DNA from: Thermodesulfomicrobium sp. WS
Lineage (GTDB): Bacteria; Desulfobacterota; Desulfovibrionia; Desulfovibrionales; Desulfomicrobiaceae
Assembly: GCF_027925145.1 (NCBI RefSeq)
Contig: NZ_AP027130.1
Location: 434,001 to 498,000, forward strand
Direction: 5' to 3'
DNA: 64,000 bases
Within the stretch, counting starts at the first letter, position 1, and each line of letters begins with the position of its first letter. Shown one piece after another: positions 27,281-36,706 of this stretch. A program made the position numbers and the translations under genes. The notes under the pieces were generated by a model. It made no database searches. It was not told the origin of the DNA and saw only the letters and a program-made list of their open reading frames with translations.

Positions 27281-29092
27281 ATGTGCGGCATTATTGGATA
27301 TACCGGACACCGGCCAGCAGTACCGGTGATCATGGATGGACTGCGGCGGCTGGAGTACCGGGGCTACGACTCCGCGGGGCTGGCCTTTGTGGAAGGACGC
27401 TGCCTGCGGGTGCTGCGCGCCGAAGGCAAGCTCGCCGCCCTGGACGCCTGCTTGCAAGGCCAGGAGTGTTCGCTCGCCCTCTTTGGCATTGGACATACGC
27501 GCTGGGCTACCCATGGTCTGCCCGTGGTGCGCAATGCCCATCCCCATCAGGACGCTTCGGGCCGGTTTGCCCTGGTGCATAACGGCATCATCGAAAATTA
27601 CGCCGAACTCAAGGCGGAGCTGCAGGCCCAAGGAGTGTCCTTCGTCTCGGATACGGACACCGAGGTGCTGGTGCAGCTTCTGGCCCGGGAGGTCACGGCC
27701 TCTGGCGACGTGCGCCAGGGCATTGCCGCGGCACTCAGCCGGGTGGAAGGGGCCTACGCCTTTGCCTTCATCGACCGTGAGAGCCCTGGGGTGGTGTGGG
27801 CCGGACGCCAGGCCAGCCCCTTGGTGCTGGGTGTGGGCGTGGGCGAGCATTTCGTGGCCTCGGACATCCCGGCCTTCTTGCCCTTTACCCGGGACGTGGT
27901 CTTTTTGGACGACGGCGACGTGGTGGAGATGCGTCCGGATGCGTGGACGGTGTTCGACGCCCGCACCTTGGCGCCTCGGGACAAGACCGTGGCGCGTATC
28001 TCCTGGGACGTGCAGGCCGCGCAAAAAGGCGGATTCAAACACTTCATGCTCAAGGAGATCCTGGAGCAGCCGCGGGTGGTGCGCGACGCCGTGGCCGGTC
28101 GGCTGCGGGGCAGCCGTGTGGTGCTGCCGGAGTTGGAAGGGCTCGCCCGGCCTGAGCGGCTGGTGGTGGTGGCCTGCGGCACCTCCTGGCATGCCGGGTT
28201 GTGGGGGCGGTATCTTTTGGAGTCCATGGCTGGCATCCCCACCCAGGTGGAAGTGGCCTCGGAGTTTCGCTACGGCGGCTTTGTCGTGCGACCTTCGGAT
28301 ACGGTGCTGGTCATCAGCCAGTCAGGCGAGACCGCCGATACCCTGGCCGCCCTGCGCATGGCTCGGCAGGCTGGCGCCACGGTGCTCGGCATCTGCAACG
28401 TGGTGGGGTCATCCATCGCCCGGGAGGCGCAGCGCGTTCTCTACACTCAGGCCGGCCCGGAGATCAGCGTGGCCTCCACCAAGGCCATGACCTCGCAGAT
28501 GCTGGTGCTCCTCCTTCTGGCCCTCCATTGGGGGGAGGAGCGCCTTACCGTCTCGCAGCGGGAGACCATCCTCCATGGCCTTTTGGCTCTGCCGGAGATC
28601 GTGGAGGCCTCCTTACCGGGATTGCGTCATGAGGCTCAAAAACGGGCACGGGTCTATGCTGCGGCTCGGGGCTGTTTTTATTTGGGGCGCGGCCCGATGT
28701 ATCCCTTGGCGTTGGAAGGGGCCCTCAAGCTCAAGGAGATTTCGTACATCCATGCCGAAGGCTACGCCGCCGGCGAGATGAAGCATGGCCCCATCGCCTT
28801 GGTGGATCCCGAGTTCCCTACCGTGGCGGTGTGTCTGCGCGACGAGCTCTTGCCCAAGATGCGCTCCAACCTCCAGGAAGTGGCGGCCCGGGGCGGCCGC
28901 ATCCTCGCCATCACCAATCCTGGGGTGGAAATCCCGGCTGCGGACACGTGGACCGTGCCCGAGGTGCCTGCGCCGCTGGGGGCGTTTATGGTCTTGCCGG
29001 CCCTGCAGCTTTTTGCCTACGAAGTGGCCGTGTATCTTGGCTGTGACGTAGACCAACCGCGCAACCTCGCCAAAAGCGTGACGGTGGAGTGA
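27281..29092 (+). CDS. glmS: Glutamine--fructose-6-phosphate aminotransferase (isomerizing)
   Basis: Makes glucosamine-6-phosphate for peptidoglycan and LPS. Cys1 nucleophile is in MCGIIGYTG; the amidotransferase half has HTRWATHGLP and HNGIIENYAEL. Two SIS domains follow (VACGTSWHAG ... SQSGETADTLAALR ... STKAMTSQ), with the invariant tail NLAKSVTVE. 603 aa, normal. No glmS ribozyme is expected in this lineage and none is seen. It lies five bases after rdgB and its TGA overlaps the amidase ATG. Confidence 0.96.
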   Translation: MCGIIGYTGHRPAVPVIMDGLRRLEYRGYDSAGLAFVEGRCLRVLRAEGKLAALDACLQGQECSLALFGIGHTRWATHGLPVVRNAHPHQDASGRFALVHNGIIENYAELKAELQAQGVSFVSDTDTEVLVQLLAREVTASGDVRQGIAAALSRVEGAYAFAFIDRESPGVVWAGRQASPLVLGVGVGEHFVASDIPAFLPFTRDVVFLDDGDVVEMRPDAWTVFDARTLAPRDKTVARISWDVQAAQKGGFKHFMLKEILEQPRVVRDAVAGRLRGSRVVLPELEGLARPERLVVVACGTSWHAGLWGRYLLESMAGIPTQVEVASEFRYGGFVVRPSDTVLVISQSGETADTLAALRMARQAGATVLGICNVVGSSIAREAQRVLYTQAGPEISVASTKAMTSQMLVLLLLALHWGEERLTVSQRETILHGLLALPEIVEASLPGLRHEAQKRARVYAAARGCFYLGRGPMYPLALEGALKLKEISYIHAEGYAAGEMKHGPIALVDPEFPTVAVCLRDELLPKMRSNLQEVAARGGRILAITNPGVEIPAADTWTVPEVPAPLGAFMVLPALQLFAYEVAVYLGCDVDQPRNLAKSVTVE

Positions 29093-30444
29093 TGCCCTTG
29101 CGATGGATTTTGGTGTTGGCGCTGAGTCTGGCCGCATCCTGCCCGGTCTGGGCTGCGGATTCGTATCCGGACGCTGTGGGCGCCTTTCAGGCGCTCTCTC
29201 AGGACGAGGCGCGCGCCAATCGTCGGGATGTGTGGATCGCCCTCTCGGAGCGTTTCCAGCGTTTGGCCGAGCGCGCGCCGTCAGCGGACGAGCGGGTCAA
29301 GGCCTTGTGGTATGCGGCCCGGGCTTGGGAGGAGATCGCCCGGCGTTCGCATCTGCCCATGGACGCCCGCCGGGCGGCCGACGCCTATGGCCAGGTGGCC
29401 TCTCGGGCCCCGACCCATCGCCTGGCCGATGACGCCACCCTGAATCAGGCCCTGCTTTTGGCCAAGATCGGAGATGTAGGCGCAGCCCGCAGCGTCTTGG
29501 AACGCCTGATCGTGCAGTTTCCCCAAGGCGACGTGGTGCCCCAGGCGCGGCGTGAGCTTGCCCGCTTGGGCGGGGAGCCGCCGGTGGCCCAATCTTCCCC
29601 TTCCCGTGCGTCCAAGTCTGCTCCGCAACCTTCGCTCCAGGGGCCTGAGCGCGACGTCGCGCCTCTTGCGCCATCCAGCCCTGCCCCTCGCCCCATCACC
29701 GAAAAGCAGAAAAAGCAGGCCGGAACCCTAGTGGAACAGTTGGGGCTCACGGTGCGCACGGTGGTGATCGACGCCGGTCACGGCGGCAACGACCCCGGGG
29801 CCATGGCGTACGGCCTGCGGGAGAAGGACATCAACTTGCGCATGGCCCGGATCCTCGGCCCGCTCCTGGAAGCCCAAGGGTTCCGGGTGGTCTATACCCG
29901 CACCAAGGACGCGTATCTCTCCTTGGACAAACGCACCCAGCTCGCCAATGCCGCCAAGGGCGACCTCTTTCTTTCCATCCATTGCAACGCCCATACAGAC
30001 CCTTCCATTCAGGGGTTTGAACTCTATTATCTCGATTTGGCCACGGACAAACAGGCCATCCGGGTGGCTGCCCGGGAAAATGGCATATCCGAAAAAAAGA
30101 TCAGCGACATGCAGCTCATTCTCTCGGATCTCTTGCTGCATTCCAAGATTGATGAGTCCAAGACATTGGCCAGGGTGGTGCAGCAACACGTGATGAACCT
30201 GGCAGGAAAGGAGTTCGGTCTCCAGGACCATGGGGCGCGCGGTGCGTTCTTCTACGTCCTCACCGGGGTGCGCATGCCGGCGATTTTAGTGGAGTTAGGA
30301 TATATCACCCATGCCGAGGATGCCCGGCGTCTGGCAAGTGATGCCTATTTGCGGATCATGGCCCAATCACTGGTTCACGGTGTGGTGGCGTATAGGAAAC
30401 AATTGGAACGGTTCGCCCAGGAGAATACGGGCGGGGGATCCTGA
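29092..30444 (+). CDS. N-acetylmuramoyl-L-alanine amidase (Amidase_3) with helical-repeat N-terminus
   Basis: A 450-aa exported peptidoglycan amidase. A signal peptide is at residues 1-21 (LRWILVLALSLAASCPVWA). Residues 25-165 are TPR-like helical repeats (DAVGAFQALSQDEA, ARSVLERLIVQFPQGD), then a Pro/Ser linker. The zinc amidase at about 220-440 has VVIDAGHGGNDPG, REKDINLRMA and LFLSIHCNAH, and the end ILVELGYITHAEDARRL. It splits cell-wall stems during growth or division. The ATG is translationally coupled to glmS by TGATG. Confidence 0.92.
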   Translation: MPLRWILVLALSLAASCPVWAADSYPDAVGAFQALSQDEARANRRDVWIALSERFQRLAERAPSADERVKALWYAARAWEEIARRSHLPMDARRAADAYGQVASRAPTHRLADDATLNQALLLAKIGDVGAARSVLERLIVQFPQGDVVPQARRELARLGGEPPVAQSSPSRASKSAPQPSLQGPERDVAPLAPSSPAPRPITEKQKKQAGTLVEQLGLTVRTVVIDAGHGGNDPGAMAYGLREKDINLRMARILGPLLEAQGFRVVYTRTKDAYLSLDKRTQLANAAKGDLFLSIHCNAHTDPSIQGFELYYLDLATDKQAIRVAARENGISEKKISDMQLILSDLLLHSKIDESKTLARVVQQHVMNLAGKEFGLQDHGARGAFFYVLTGVRMPAILVELGYITHAEDARRLASDAYLRIMAQSLVHGVVAYRKQLERFAQENTGGGS

Positions 30445-31130
30445 TGCATTTTCCAAGTGGTGTGGCGCTCAATGCCGGGGCCATTGTTCTCGGCTCCCTT
30501 GTTGGTTTGCTGCTCCATGGTAAATTGCCGGAGCGCATTCGTACTGTTGTGTTTCAGGGTCTTGGGCTGTGTGTGCTCATCATCGGCATCCAAATGGCCC
30601 TGCAGGCGCAAAACGGGCTCTTTGTGGCGCTGAGTGTCCTGGTGGGCGGCATCGCCGGTGAACTCTTGCGGTTGGAAGAATGTTTGGAATCCCTGGGGAA
30701 CGTGGTCAAACGCCTGGTCCGCTCTTCCAATGCCCAATTTACGGACGGTCTGGTGAGTGCGTCGCTGCTTTTTTGCGTGGGCGCCATGGCCATCGTGGGT
30801 TCTTTGGATGAGGGGCTGCGGGGTGACGGGACGGTTTTGGCGACCAAAAGCCTGCTCGATGGCTTTTCGTCCATTGCCCTGGCCTCCACCTACGGTCTGG
30901 GGGTCGCCTTTTCGGCGCTGCCGGTGCTCCTCTATCAGGGCGGCATCGCGCTTGCGGCAAGCGCGGTGCAGGATTTGGTCTCCCCCCTGCTCATGGCGCA
31001 GATTACCGGAACCGGCGGGGTGCTCATCGCGGGCATCGGGCTTTCGCTTTTGGGCGTGGTGCGTGTGCGCTTGGCGAGCCTGCTCCCGGCTTTGGTGGTG
31101 ATCGTGCCCATCACGGTGTGGGGAGGATGA
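30444..31130 (+). CDS. DUF554 family membrane protein
   Basis: A 228-aa integral membrane protein with about six to seven helices and the DUF554 pattern: a short N-terminal NAGAIVLGSLVGLLLHGKLPE, EECLESLGNVVKRLV, then FVGAMAIVGSLDEGLRGD-like FCVGAMAIVGSLDEGL and LLYQGGIALAA. Function is not established for the family; transport is a common guess. ATG 30444 overlaps the amidase TGA. Confidence 0.9.
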   Translation: MHFPSGVALNAGAIVLGSLVGLLLHGKLPERIRTVVFQGLGLCVLIIGIQMALQAQNGLFVALSVLVGGIAGELLRLEECLESLGNVVKRLVRSSNAQFTDGLVSASLLFCVGAMAIVGSLDEGLRGDGTVLATKSLLDGFSSIALASTYGLGVAFSALPVLLYQGGIALAASAVQDLVSPLLMAQITGTGGVLIAGIGLSLLGVVRVRLASLLPALVVIVPITVWGG

Positions 31131-31201
31131 CGCCCTCAGGACATCGTATGGGGCGTCGGGAGACGTGGGCCGGGCGCGTTTGGACAGAGGGGGGATGGTT
31201 G

Positions 31202-31573
31202 ATGGGAACGCTCCTAATCGTGGATGATGAGTCCGCTATCCGGCAGAGCCTGCAGGGCTATTTTCAGGACCTGGGCTTCCAGGTGCTCACTGCGGCCTCC
31301 GCGGAAGAGGTCTTGGCCATGGACGGCTTGGATGCCGTGGATGCGGTGATCATGGACATCCGTCTGCCCGGCCAAGATGGCGTTGTCTGCATGCGGGCTT
31401 TGGCGGCCCGTTTCCCGCAGATCCGCTTTGTGGTGCACACCGGTTCTCTGGATTTTGCGCTGGGGGAAGAGGAGGAATTTTTGGGGATTTCGGAAGAACA
31501 GATCTTCCTCAAGCCTGTGCCGGACTTGGAGGTGCTGCGCGCTGCCCTGGAGCGTCTGGGAGTGCGGCCGTGA
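31202..31573 (+). CDS. Single-domain response regulator (CheY-like)
   Basis: A 123-aa receiver domain with nothing attached. The acidic pocket is VDDES, the phosphoacceptor is in AVIMDIRLPGQDG (about residue 52), the Thr/Ser switch in VHTGS and the Lys in FLKPV. ATG 31202 is chosen because the receiver fold begins there. It overlaps the following sensor-kinase start by 4 bases (GTGA), so the two are probably a pair. Confidence 0.9.
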   Translation: MGTLLIVDDESAIRQSLQGYFQDLGFQVLTAASAEEVLAMDGLDAVDAVIMDIRLPGQDGVVCMRALAARFPQIRFVVHTGSLDFALGEEEEFLGISEEQIFLKPVPDLEVLRAALERLGVRP

Positions 31574-32760
31574 GCGCGCGGGTCTTGGTGGTGGACGACG
31601 AGCCCTTGCTGCGGGCCGCTGTTGCCATGAGCCTGGGAGACCAGGGCTTTATAGTTGACGAAGCCCCGGACGGCGAGGCCGGTTGGGAGCGCTTTGTGGC
31701 CGTTGCGCCGGACGTGAGTTTGGTGGATCTGCGCATGCCGCGTCTCCATGGCCTGGGCCTTGTGGAGCGCATCGTCCGCCATGACCCTGATGCCGCAGTG
31801 GTGGTGATCTCTGCAGCTGGGGAGGCCGCCGATGTCATTGCTGCCCTGCGTGCCGGGGCATGGGACTATCTCGTCAAGCCGGTGGTGGACATGGGCATGC
31901 TGCTCCATGCCGTGGAGCGCGCCCTGGAGCGTCGGCGCTTGATCCGCCAAAACCGGGAGTACCAGGCAGAGCTGGAGGCGTCGCTTCGCCAGCTGCGTTG
32001 CGCCCAGGAAGAGGCCATTGCTGCGGCCAAGATGGCTGCGGTGGGGGATCTGGTGGCTGGAGTGGCTCATGCGGTGAACACGCCCTTGGGCGTTGGGCTC
32101 ACCGCGGCGAGCCTCATGGCGGAACGCAGTCGAACCCTTGCGACGGATTTGCGGCGGGGATGCCTTTCGCGTTCCGAATTGGACCGAGGCTTGAACCTTT
32201 TGTCCGAAGCGGGCGCGACTTTGGTCGCCAGCCTGCGTCATGCCGCCAGCGTGGTAGAAAGTCTGGGCAAGCTGGCGGCGGACCAGCAGCGGGAAGATCC
32301 GGTGGATTTGGAGCTTGGCGCCTATTTGGCACAAATGGCCTTAAGCCTTGCCCCGCAGGTGGAATCTGCTGGCCACCATCTGGAGGTGCGCTGCGCGGCC
32401 CCGCTCTGGGTGCGGGTGCCTCCGGGGGCCATCATGCAAATCCTTTTGCAACTGGTGCGCAACAGCCTCGATCACGGGCTTTGCGGACTGCCTTCGGGGC
32501 AATCCATTACGATTGCAGCGGATTTTGCTCCTTCCGGCCGGGTGGTGCTGCGCTGCTGCGACTCGGGCCGCGGGCTTGCGGCAGAGATCCTGCCCCGGAT
32601 TTTCGATCCATTTTTTTCCACCACTCCAGGGGCGCGGCACTCGGGCCTTGGCCTTGCCATCGCCCACGCCTTGGCCACCCACGCTTTGGGGGGCCGTCTC
32701 TGGGTGGAAGCCGTGCCCCAGGGCGCATGTTTTGTGCTGGAGTTTCCCAGCCGGCGGTAG
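31570..32760 (+). CDS. Receiver domain-histidine kinase hybrid protein
   Basis: A 396-aa cytoplasmic kinase with the receiver first. Residues 1-125 form a receiver (VVDDEPLLR, Asp in DVSLVDLRMP, Lys in YLVKPV). Residues 150-235 are a coiled coil and dimerization domain with the phospho-His in LVAGVAHAVNTPLG. The C-terminal 150 residues are a HATPase (QLVRNSLDHG, DSGRGL, SGLGLAIAHALA). No membrane helix or sensor domain is present, so its input is probably phosphorylation of its own receiver, perhaps by a partner or the CheY-like protein beside it. GTG start overlaps the previous stop. Confidence 0.9.
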   Translation: MSARVLVVDDEPLLRAAVAMSLGDQGFIVDEAPDGEAGWERFVAVAPDVSLVDLRMPRLHGLGLVERIVRHDPDAAVVVISAAGEAADVIAALRAGAWDYLVKPVVDMGMLLHAVERALERRRLIRQNREYQAELEASLRQLRCAQEEAIAAAKMAAVGDLVAGVAHAVNTPLGVGLTAASLMAERSRTLATDLRRGCLSRSELDRGLNLLSEAGATLVASLRHAASVVESLGKLAADQQREDPVDLELGAYLAQMALSLAPQVESAGHHLEVRCAAPLWVRVPPGAIMQILLQLVRNSLDHGLCGLPSGQSITIAADFAPSGRVVLRCCDSGRGLAAEILPRIFDPFFSTTPGARHSGLGLAIAHALATHALGGRLWVEAVPQGACFVLEFPSRR

Positions 32761-32910
32761 CCGTCTTTGCTTTGGCGTGGCCAGAAACCCTGGTCGATCG
32801 GACCTATGGACGGATCTCGTCGTTTTGGACTACCGATGTTTCCACCCTATCTACAGGAGCGCCGCGTGGGCAAAAACGCGGTGCAGCAGAAGAGATACAG
32901 GAGGACGCGG

Positions 32911-34938
32911 ATGCGGATTCGTTTATTTGTCAAGATCATGGTCATGATGGCGGTGGCAGTGGTGGTGACCGGGGGCAGTATTTTTGTGGCCACGGACCGG
33001 CTGGCCAACGAGGCCTTGGATGGGATCATGGCGCAGTCCATTGCCTCGTTCCAGCGCAGTGTCCATCAACGCATTGAGGATATGCTGCAGACGCACCGGG
33101 AGGAGGCCGAGATCTTGGCGAGCCGTCCAGACTTGGCCGCTGCCGTGGCTGCTGGCGATGCCGAGGCGGTACGCGCCATCGTGGTGCCGGCCATGCGGAG
33201 CATGGGGGTGGAGGTCATCACCGTGGCCAATGCCCAAGGGGTGGTGGTGGCCCGCGCCCATTCGGATAAACGCGGCGACAGCGTCCTGAGCCAGGTCAAT
33301 GTGGCCCGGGCGCTTCAGGGCGAGGTGAGTGCCGGTGTGGAGACGGGGACCGTGGTGGCGTTTTCGCTGCGCGCCGGTGCCCCTTTGCGCCTTGATGGCC
33401 GCATCGTGGGGTGCGTGACCGTGGGCATGGACCTTTCTTCCGAGGCCTTTGTGGATAGCTTCAAAATGCTGACCGGCCTAGAATGCACGGTGTTTCAAAA
33501 CGATACCCGGGTCATGACCACCATCGTGCGCGACGGCAAACGCGCCATCGGCACCAAGATGGACAATCCTAAGGTGCTTGAGACCGTCATCACCCGCGGC
33601 GAGATTTTTCTTTCCCGCAATACTATCCTCGGCAAAGAATACGAGACGGCCTACTGGCCTATCCGTGATCCTCACGGTAAGATCGTGGGGATGTGGTTCA
33701 TCGGCCAGTCCCGGGATGCCGTGATGCAGGCCCGGGCAGGAATGGAGCGGGCCATGCTCCTGATGACGTTGGCGGTGGCTGCGGTGATGCTCGGTGTGGG
33801 AGGCTGGTTTGCCCGTACCCTCACCCGCCCATTGGGCGAGACCACCAACTTTGCCGTGGCCGTGAGTCAAGGAGAGATGGAGCGGCAGTTGGGTGTGCAG
33901 CGGAATGATGAGATCGGCATCTTGGCCGATGCCCTGCGCCGCATGCTGGAGCAGCTGCGCGCCCAGGTGCAGGCTGCACAGGAGCAGACCGCTCGGGCCG
34001 AAGCGCAGGCCCGGCAGGCGGAAGAAGCCATGCGTCTGGCCCAGGAGGCGCAGGCCAAGGCCGAGGCCGCCCGTCGCGAAGGGATGCTGGAGGCCGCAGC
34101 GCATATTGGCGTGCTCGTGGAGCGTTTGGGTTCTGCCTCTGAGGAGCTGGCGGCCCAGGTGGAACAGTCCAGCCGTGGGGCCGACGTGCAGCGCGACCGC
34201 GCAAGCCAGGTGTTCACGGCCATGGAGCAGATGAACGCATCTGTCTTGGAAGTGGCGCAAAACGCCTCGCGGGCGGCCTCTTCGGCGGACGAGGCGCGCA
34301 GCATCGCTGGCACGGGGCAGGAAGGGGTGGACTTGCTGCAAAAGGCCGTGGGCATCGTAGAAGGCTTGGCCCAAGCCATGAAGGCCAGCCTTGCCGAACT
34401 GGGCACCCAAGCCGAGGGCATCGGCCGGGTGGTGGACGTCATTGCCGATATTGCGGATCAGACCAATCTCCTTGCCCTGAACGCCGCCATCGAAGCCGCC
34501 CGTGCCGGTGATGCGGGCCGCGGTTTTGCCGTGGTGGCGGATGAGGTCCGCAAGCTGGCGGAAAAGACCATGGCCGCCACCAAGGAAGTGGGCGCGGCCA
34601 TCAGCGCCATTCAGGCCAAGACCCGGGAAAACGTGGGCCGCATGGACGAGACCGCCGCTGCCGTGGCCGCGGCCATGAGCCGGGCGGAGGACTCCCGCAG
34701 GGTCTTGGAGCGCATCGTGGCCCGGGCGCAGGACACCTCGGATCAGATCCGTGCTATTGCCACTGCGGCGGAAGAGCAGAGCGCCTCCAGCGAGGAGATC
34801 CATCGTGCTACCACCGAGATGCAGCAGGTGGCCGAGGAGACGGCCCGGGCCATGGCCCAGGCCGCGGAGGCAGTGAGCGAATTGGCGCGGGCGGCCCAGG
34901 AATTGCAAGCTCTGGTGGCACAGATGCGCCAGGCATAG
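32911..34938 (+). CDS. Methyl-accepting chemotaxis protein with a Cache-type sensor
   Basis: A 675-aa chemoreceptor. TM1 is at residues 8-30, a periplasmic Cache-like sensor ([13 protein letters not shown] ... [14 protein letters not shown]) lies between about 30 and 280, TM2 at about 282-302, then HAMP, a long Ala/Glu/Gln-rich helix (about 350-395) and the signalling domain. The highly conserved tip is [20 protein letters not shown], followed by [24 protein letters not shown] sits before ATG 32911. It is 150 bases downstream of the kinase gene and ends with a hairpin at 34970-34988. The ligand is unknown. Confidence 0.92.
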   Translation: MRIRLFVKIMVMMAVAVVVTGGSIFVATDRLANEALDGIMAQSIASFQRSVHQRIEDMLQTHREEAEILASRPDLAAAVAAGDAEAVRAIVVPAMRSMGVEVITVANAQGVVVARAHSDKRGDSVLSQVNVARALQGEVSAGVETGTVVAFSLRAGAPLRLDGRIVGCVTVGMDLSSEAFVDSFKMLTGLECTVFQNDTRVMTTIVRDGKRAIGTKMDNPKVLETVITRGEIFLSRNTILGKEYETAYWPIRDPHGKIVGMWFIGQSRDAVMQARAGMERAMLLMTLAVAAVMLGVGGWFARTLTRPLGETTNFAVAVSQGEMERQLGVQRNDEIGILADALRRMLEQLRAQVQAAQEQTARAEAQARQAEEAMRLAQEAQAKAEAARREGMLEAAAHIGVLVERLGSASEELAAQVEQSSRGADVQRDRASQVFTAMEQMNASVLEVAQNASRAASSADEARSIAGTGQEGVDLLQKAVGIVEGLAQAMKASLAELGTQAEGIGRVVDVIADIADQTNLLALNAAIEAARAGDAGRGFAVVADEVRKLAEKTMAATKEVGAAISAIQAKTRENVGRMDETAAAVAAAMSRAEDSRRVLERIVARAQDTSDQIRAIATAAEEQSASSEEIHRATTEMQQVAEETARAMAQAAEAVSELARAAQELQALVAQMRQA

Positions 34939-34969
34939 CGGCGCAGTATCGGAGCCACAAAATGCGGTG

Positions 34970-34988
34970 CGCCCCCCATTTGGGGGCG
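34970..34988. terminator. Hairpin between convergent MCP and FmdE/MoeA-like genes
   Basis: Arms CGCCCCC (34970-34976) and GGGGGCG (34982-34988) form a 7-bp GC stem with a 5-base loop, followed by TTTG on the plus strand. It sits about 30 bases after the MCP stop and faces the stop of the minus-strand gene at 35040, so it may serve both. Confidence 0.65.
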
Positions 34989-35039
34989 TTTGCCGTTTTT
35001 GGACTGCAGTTGGCGCGGCGGGTGTCGGCGTGCCCGGGA

Positions 35040-36647
35040 CTACTTGGCAAAGGGGCACTTGGGGTAGGTGCAGATGTCGCACCCGAGGCAGATGCCGCCT
35101 TCGGCCATCTGCGCCAGATCCTGGCGGGTGATGGGAACGCCTGCCAGAAGCCGGGGGAGCAGCACGTCCAGGCTGGTGGTCTTGAAGAACAGGGCGCAGG
35201 CAGGGACCCCAAGGACTTGAACGTCTCCCACACGGCCGATCAAGGTCATGGCACCGGGGAGCAGTGGTGCTCCGTGCAGGACGTCGGCGAGCCCCGCATC
35301 CATCAGCCCCGGCAAGGTGACGTCGTCAGGGTCCACGGACAGCCCGGCGGTGGTGATGATGAGATCTGCGCCAACATCCACAAGCTCGGCCACGGCTGCG
35401 GCGATGGCCGTCCTTTGGTCCGGGGCAAAGCGCACGGCCACCACGTGCGAGCCCAGGGCTTCGACCTTGCCGCGCACGATGGGGGCAAAGCGGTCCTCGA
35501 TGAGGCCTTGGAAAACCTCGGTGCCGGTGACGAGGATGCCCACGCGCGCCGGACGCAGGGGACGGACGGCAAGCAGCGGCCCTTCCCCCAAGGCCGCCAA
35601 GGCGCGCTGGAAGAGGTCGCGGGAGAGATACAAGGGGATGGCCCGGGTACCGCCGAGGATGCGGCCTGCCTCCACCACGCTGCCGCTTTGGCGGGTGGCG
35701 CACATCACCTGGGGCACGAGGTTGAAGGCCACCAGCCGTTGCCGGTCCACCCAGAGCAGCCCGGGGTGGCTGGCGAAGAAATCCAGCCGGCCTTCCTTGG
35801 GCGAATCGCTGACGCGGACCCCAGGACCGGCCATACGGGCGGCAAAGGCGCGGACCGCCTCGTTTTCGTGCACCGCCCCGGCAGGGGCGCTCTCCTCCAC
35901 GTACACATGCATCCGCCCCATCTGCTGCAGCCGACAGATATCGCCGGCGGTAATCTCTTGGCCGGCACGAAACGCCGGGCCTTTGACCTTTCCAGGGATG
36001 ATCTGGGTCATGTCGTGGAGCACCCGTTTGCCCACGGCCTCGGCCAGGGGCACGGCCTGGAGCTGGACGGTTTCCGGCCCGGCCTCCAGATACGGGGCTT
36101 CCCCCTGGCAGCCGCGGCAGAGCGCCCCGTCGCTAGCCGGATAGGCCTCGGCGCACACCGGGCAAATGGCGATGGCGGACATGGAGCGGTGTCCCAAAAA
36201 ACGATTGGACACAGTCACGGCCTGCTCCATGAGGATACTGTCTCCTGCGGCTTCGATCTCGCGAAAGAGTGCCTCGGTGTCTTGCTGCGCCTTGGGCGTC
36301 TGTTTGAGAAACCAGCCGCGGATGTGCGGCCAGGCATCAAGGGCAGGTACGTGGATGTGGACCCGGCTGCCGACGCCGGTGTACTTGTCGTACAGGGTGA
36401 CGGCATAGCGGCCGAGGTTGATGACCTTCATCCAGCCATTGCCGGTGCTGCACAGGGTAAGCAGCTGTACGGCATCGGGGAGGCATTTTTTGGTCTCCAC
36501 GATGGCCTCCAGTAGGGTGCCCTCGGGCAGAGCGGCCTTGGCCCGTTCTACCATGTAGCCGCCGATGAGTAACCCGGGTGCAGGATAGCCATGGAAGGCT
36601 GCGGCCATGGCCTTGAATTCGTCGAAGGAGTACGGTCCGATGTGCAT
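35040..36647 (-). CDS. FmdE domain fused to MoeA-like molybdopterin-binding protein
   Basis: A 535-aa fusion. Residues 1-135 are FmdE-like (FHGYPAPGLLIGGYMVERA, LCSTGNGWMKVINLGRYA), a zinc-ribbon-like CPVCAEAYPASDGALCRGC lies at about 165-185, and the rest is MoeA/MogA-like. It contains VPLAEAVGKRVLHDMT, GPAFRAGQEITAGD and an MPT-binding core VGILVTGTEVFQGLIEDRF ... LIITTAGLSVDPDDVTLPG. The tail CLGCDICTYPKCPFAK suggests an Fe-S or metal site. It probably inserts or checks the molybdenum or tungsten cofactor. ATG 36647 follows GAGG; the TTG four codons earlier is rejected. It sits just past the terminator of the molybdoenzyme operon upstream. Confidence 0.82.
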   Translation of the reverse strand: MHIGPYSFDEFKAMAAAFHGYPAPGLLIGGYMVERAKAALPEGTLLEAIVETKKCLPDAVQLLTLCSTGNGWMKVINLGRYAVTLYDKYTGVGSRVHIHVPALDAWPHIRGWFLKQTPKAQQDTEALFREIEAAGDSILMEQAVTVSNRFLGHRSMSAIAICPVCAEAYPASDGALCRGCQGEAPYLEAGPETVQLQAVPLAEAVGKRVLHDMTQIIPGKVKGPAFRAGQEITAGDICRLQQMGRMHVYVEESAPAGAVHENEAVRAFAARMAGPGVRVSDSPKEGRLDFFASHPGLLWVDRQRLVAFNLVPQVMCATRQSGSVVEAGRILGGTRAIPLYLSRDLFQRALAALGEGPLLAVRPLRPARVGILVTGTEVFQGLIEDRFAPIVRGKVEALGSHVVAVRFAPDQRTAIAAAVAELVDVGADLIITTAGLSVDPDDVTLPGLMDAGLADVLHGAPLLPGAMTLIGRVGDVQVLGVPACALFFKTTSLDVLLPRLLAGVPITRQDLAQMAEGGICLGCDICTYPKCPFAK

Positions 36648-36657
36648 GGTATGCCTC

Positions 36658-36683
36658 AAAAAAAGGAGGGGCGACGCCCCTCC
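36658..36683 (-). terminator. Strong intrinsic terminator of the TtrBCA-like operon
   Basis: On the minus strand GGAGGGG-CGTCG-CCCCTCC is followed by seven T residues. It begins 24 bases after the stop of the molybdenum subunit and ends 11 bases before the FmdE/MoeA-like ATG, so that gene would need read-through or its own promoter. Confidence 0.85.
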
Positions 36684-36706
36684 GGTAGTGCATTGCGAAG
36701 TACACT

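Noticed and set aside
27220-27290. A glmS ribozyme or riboswitch before glmS
   Set aside because: Only five bases separate rdgB and glmS, so there is no room for a structured leader.
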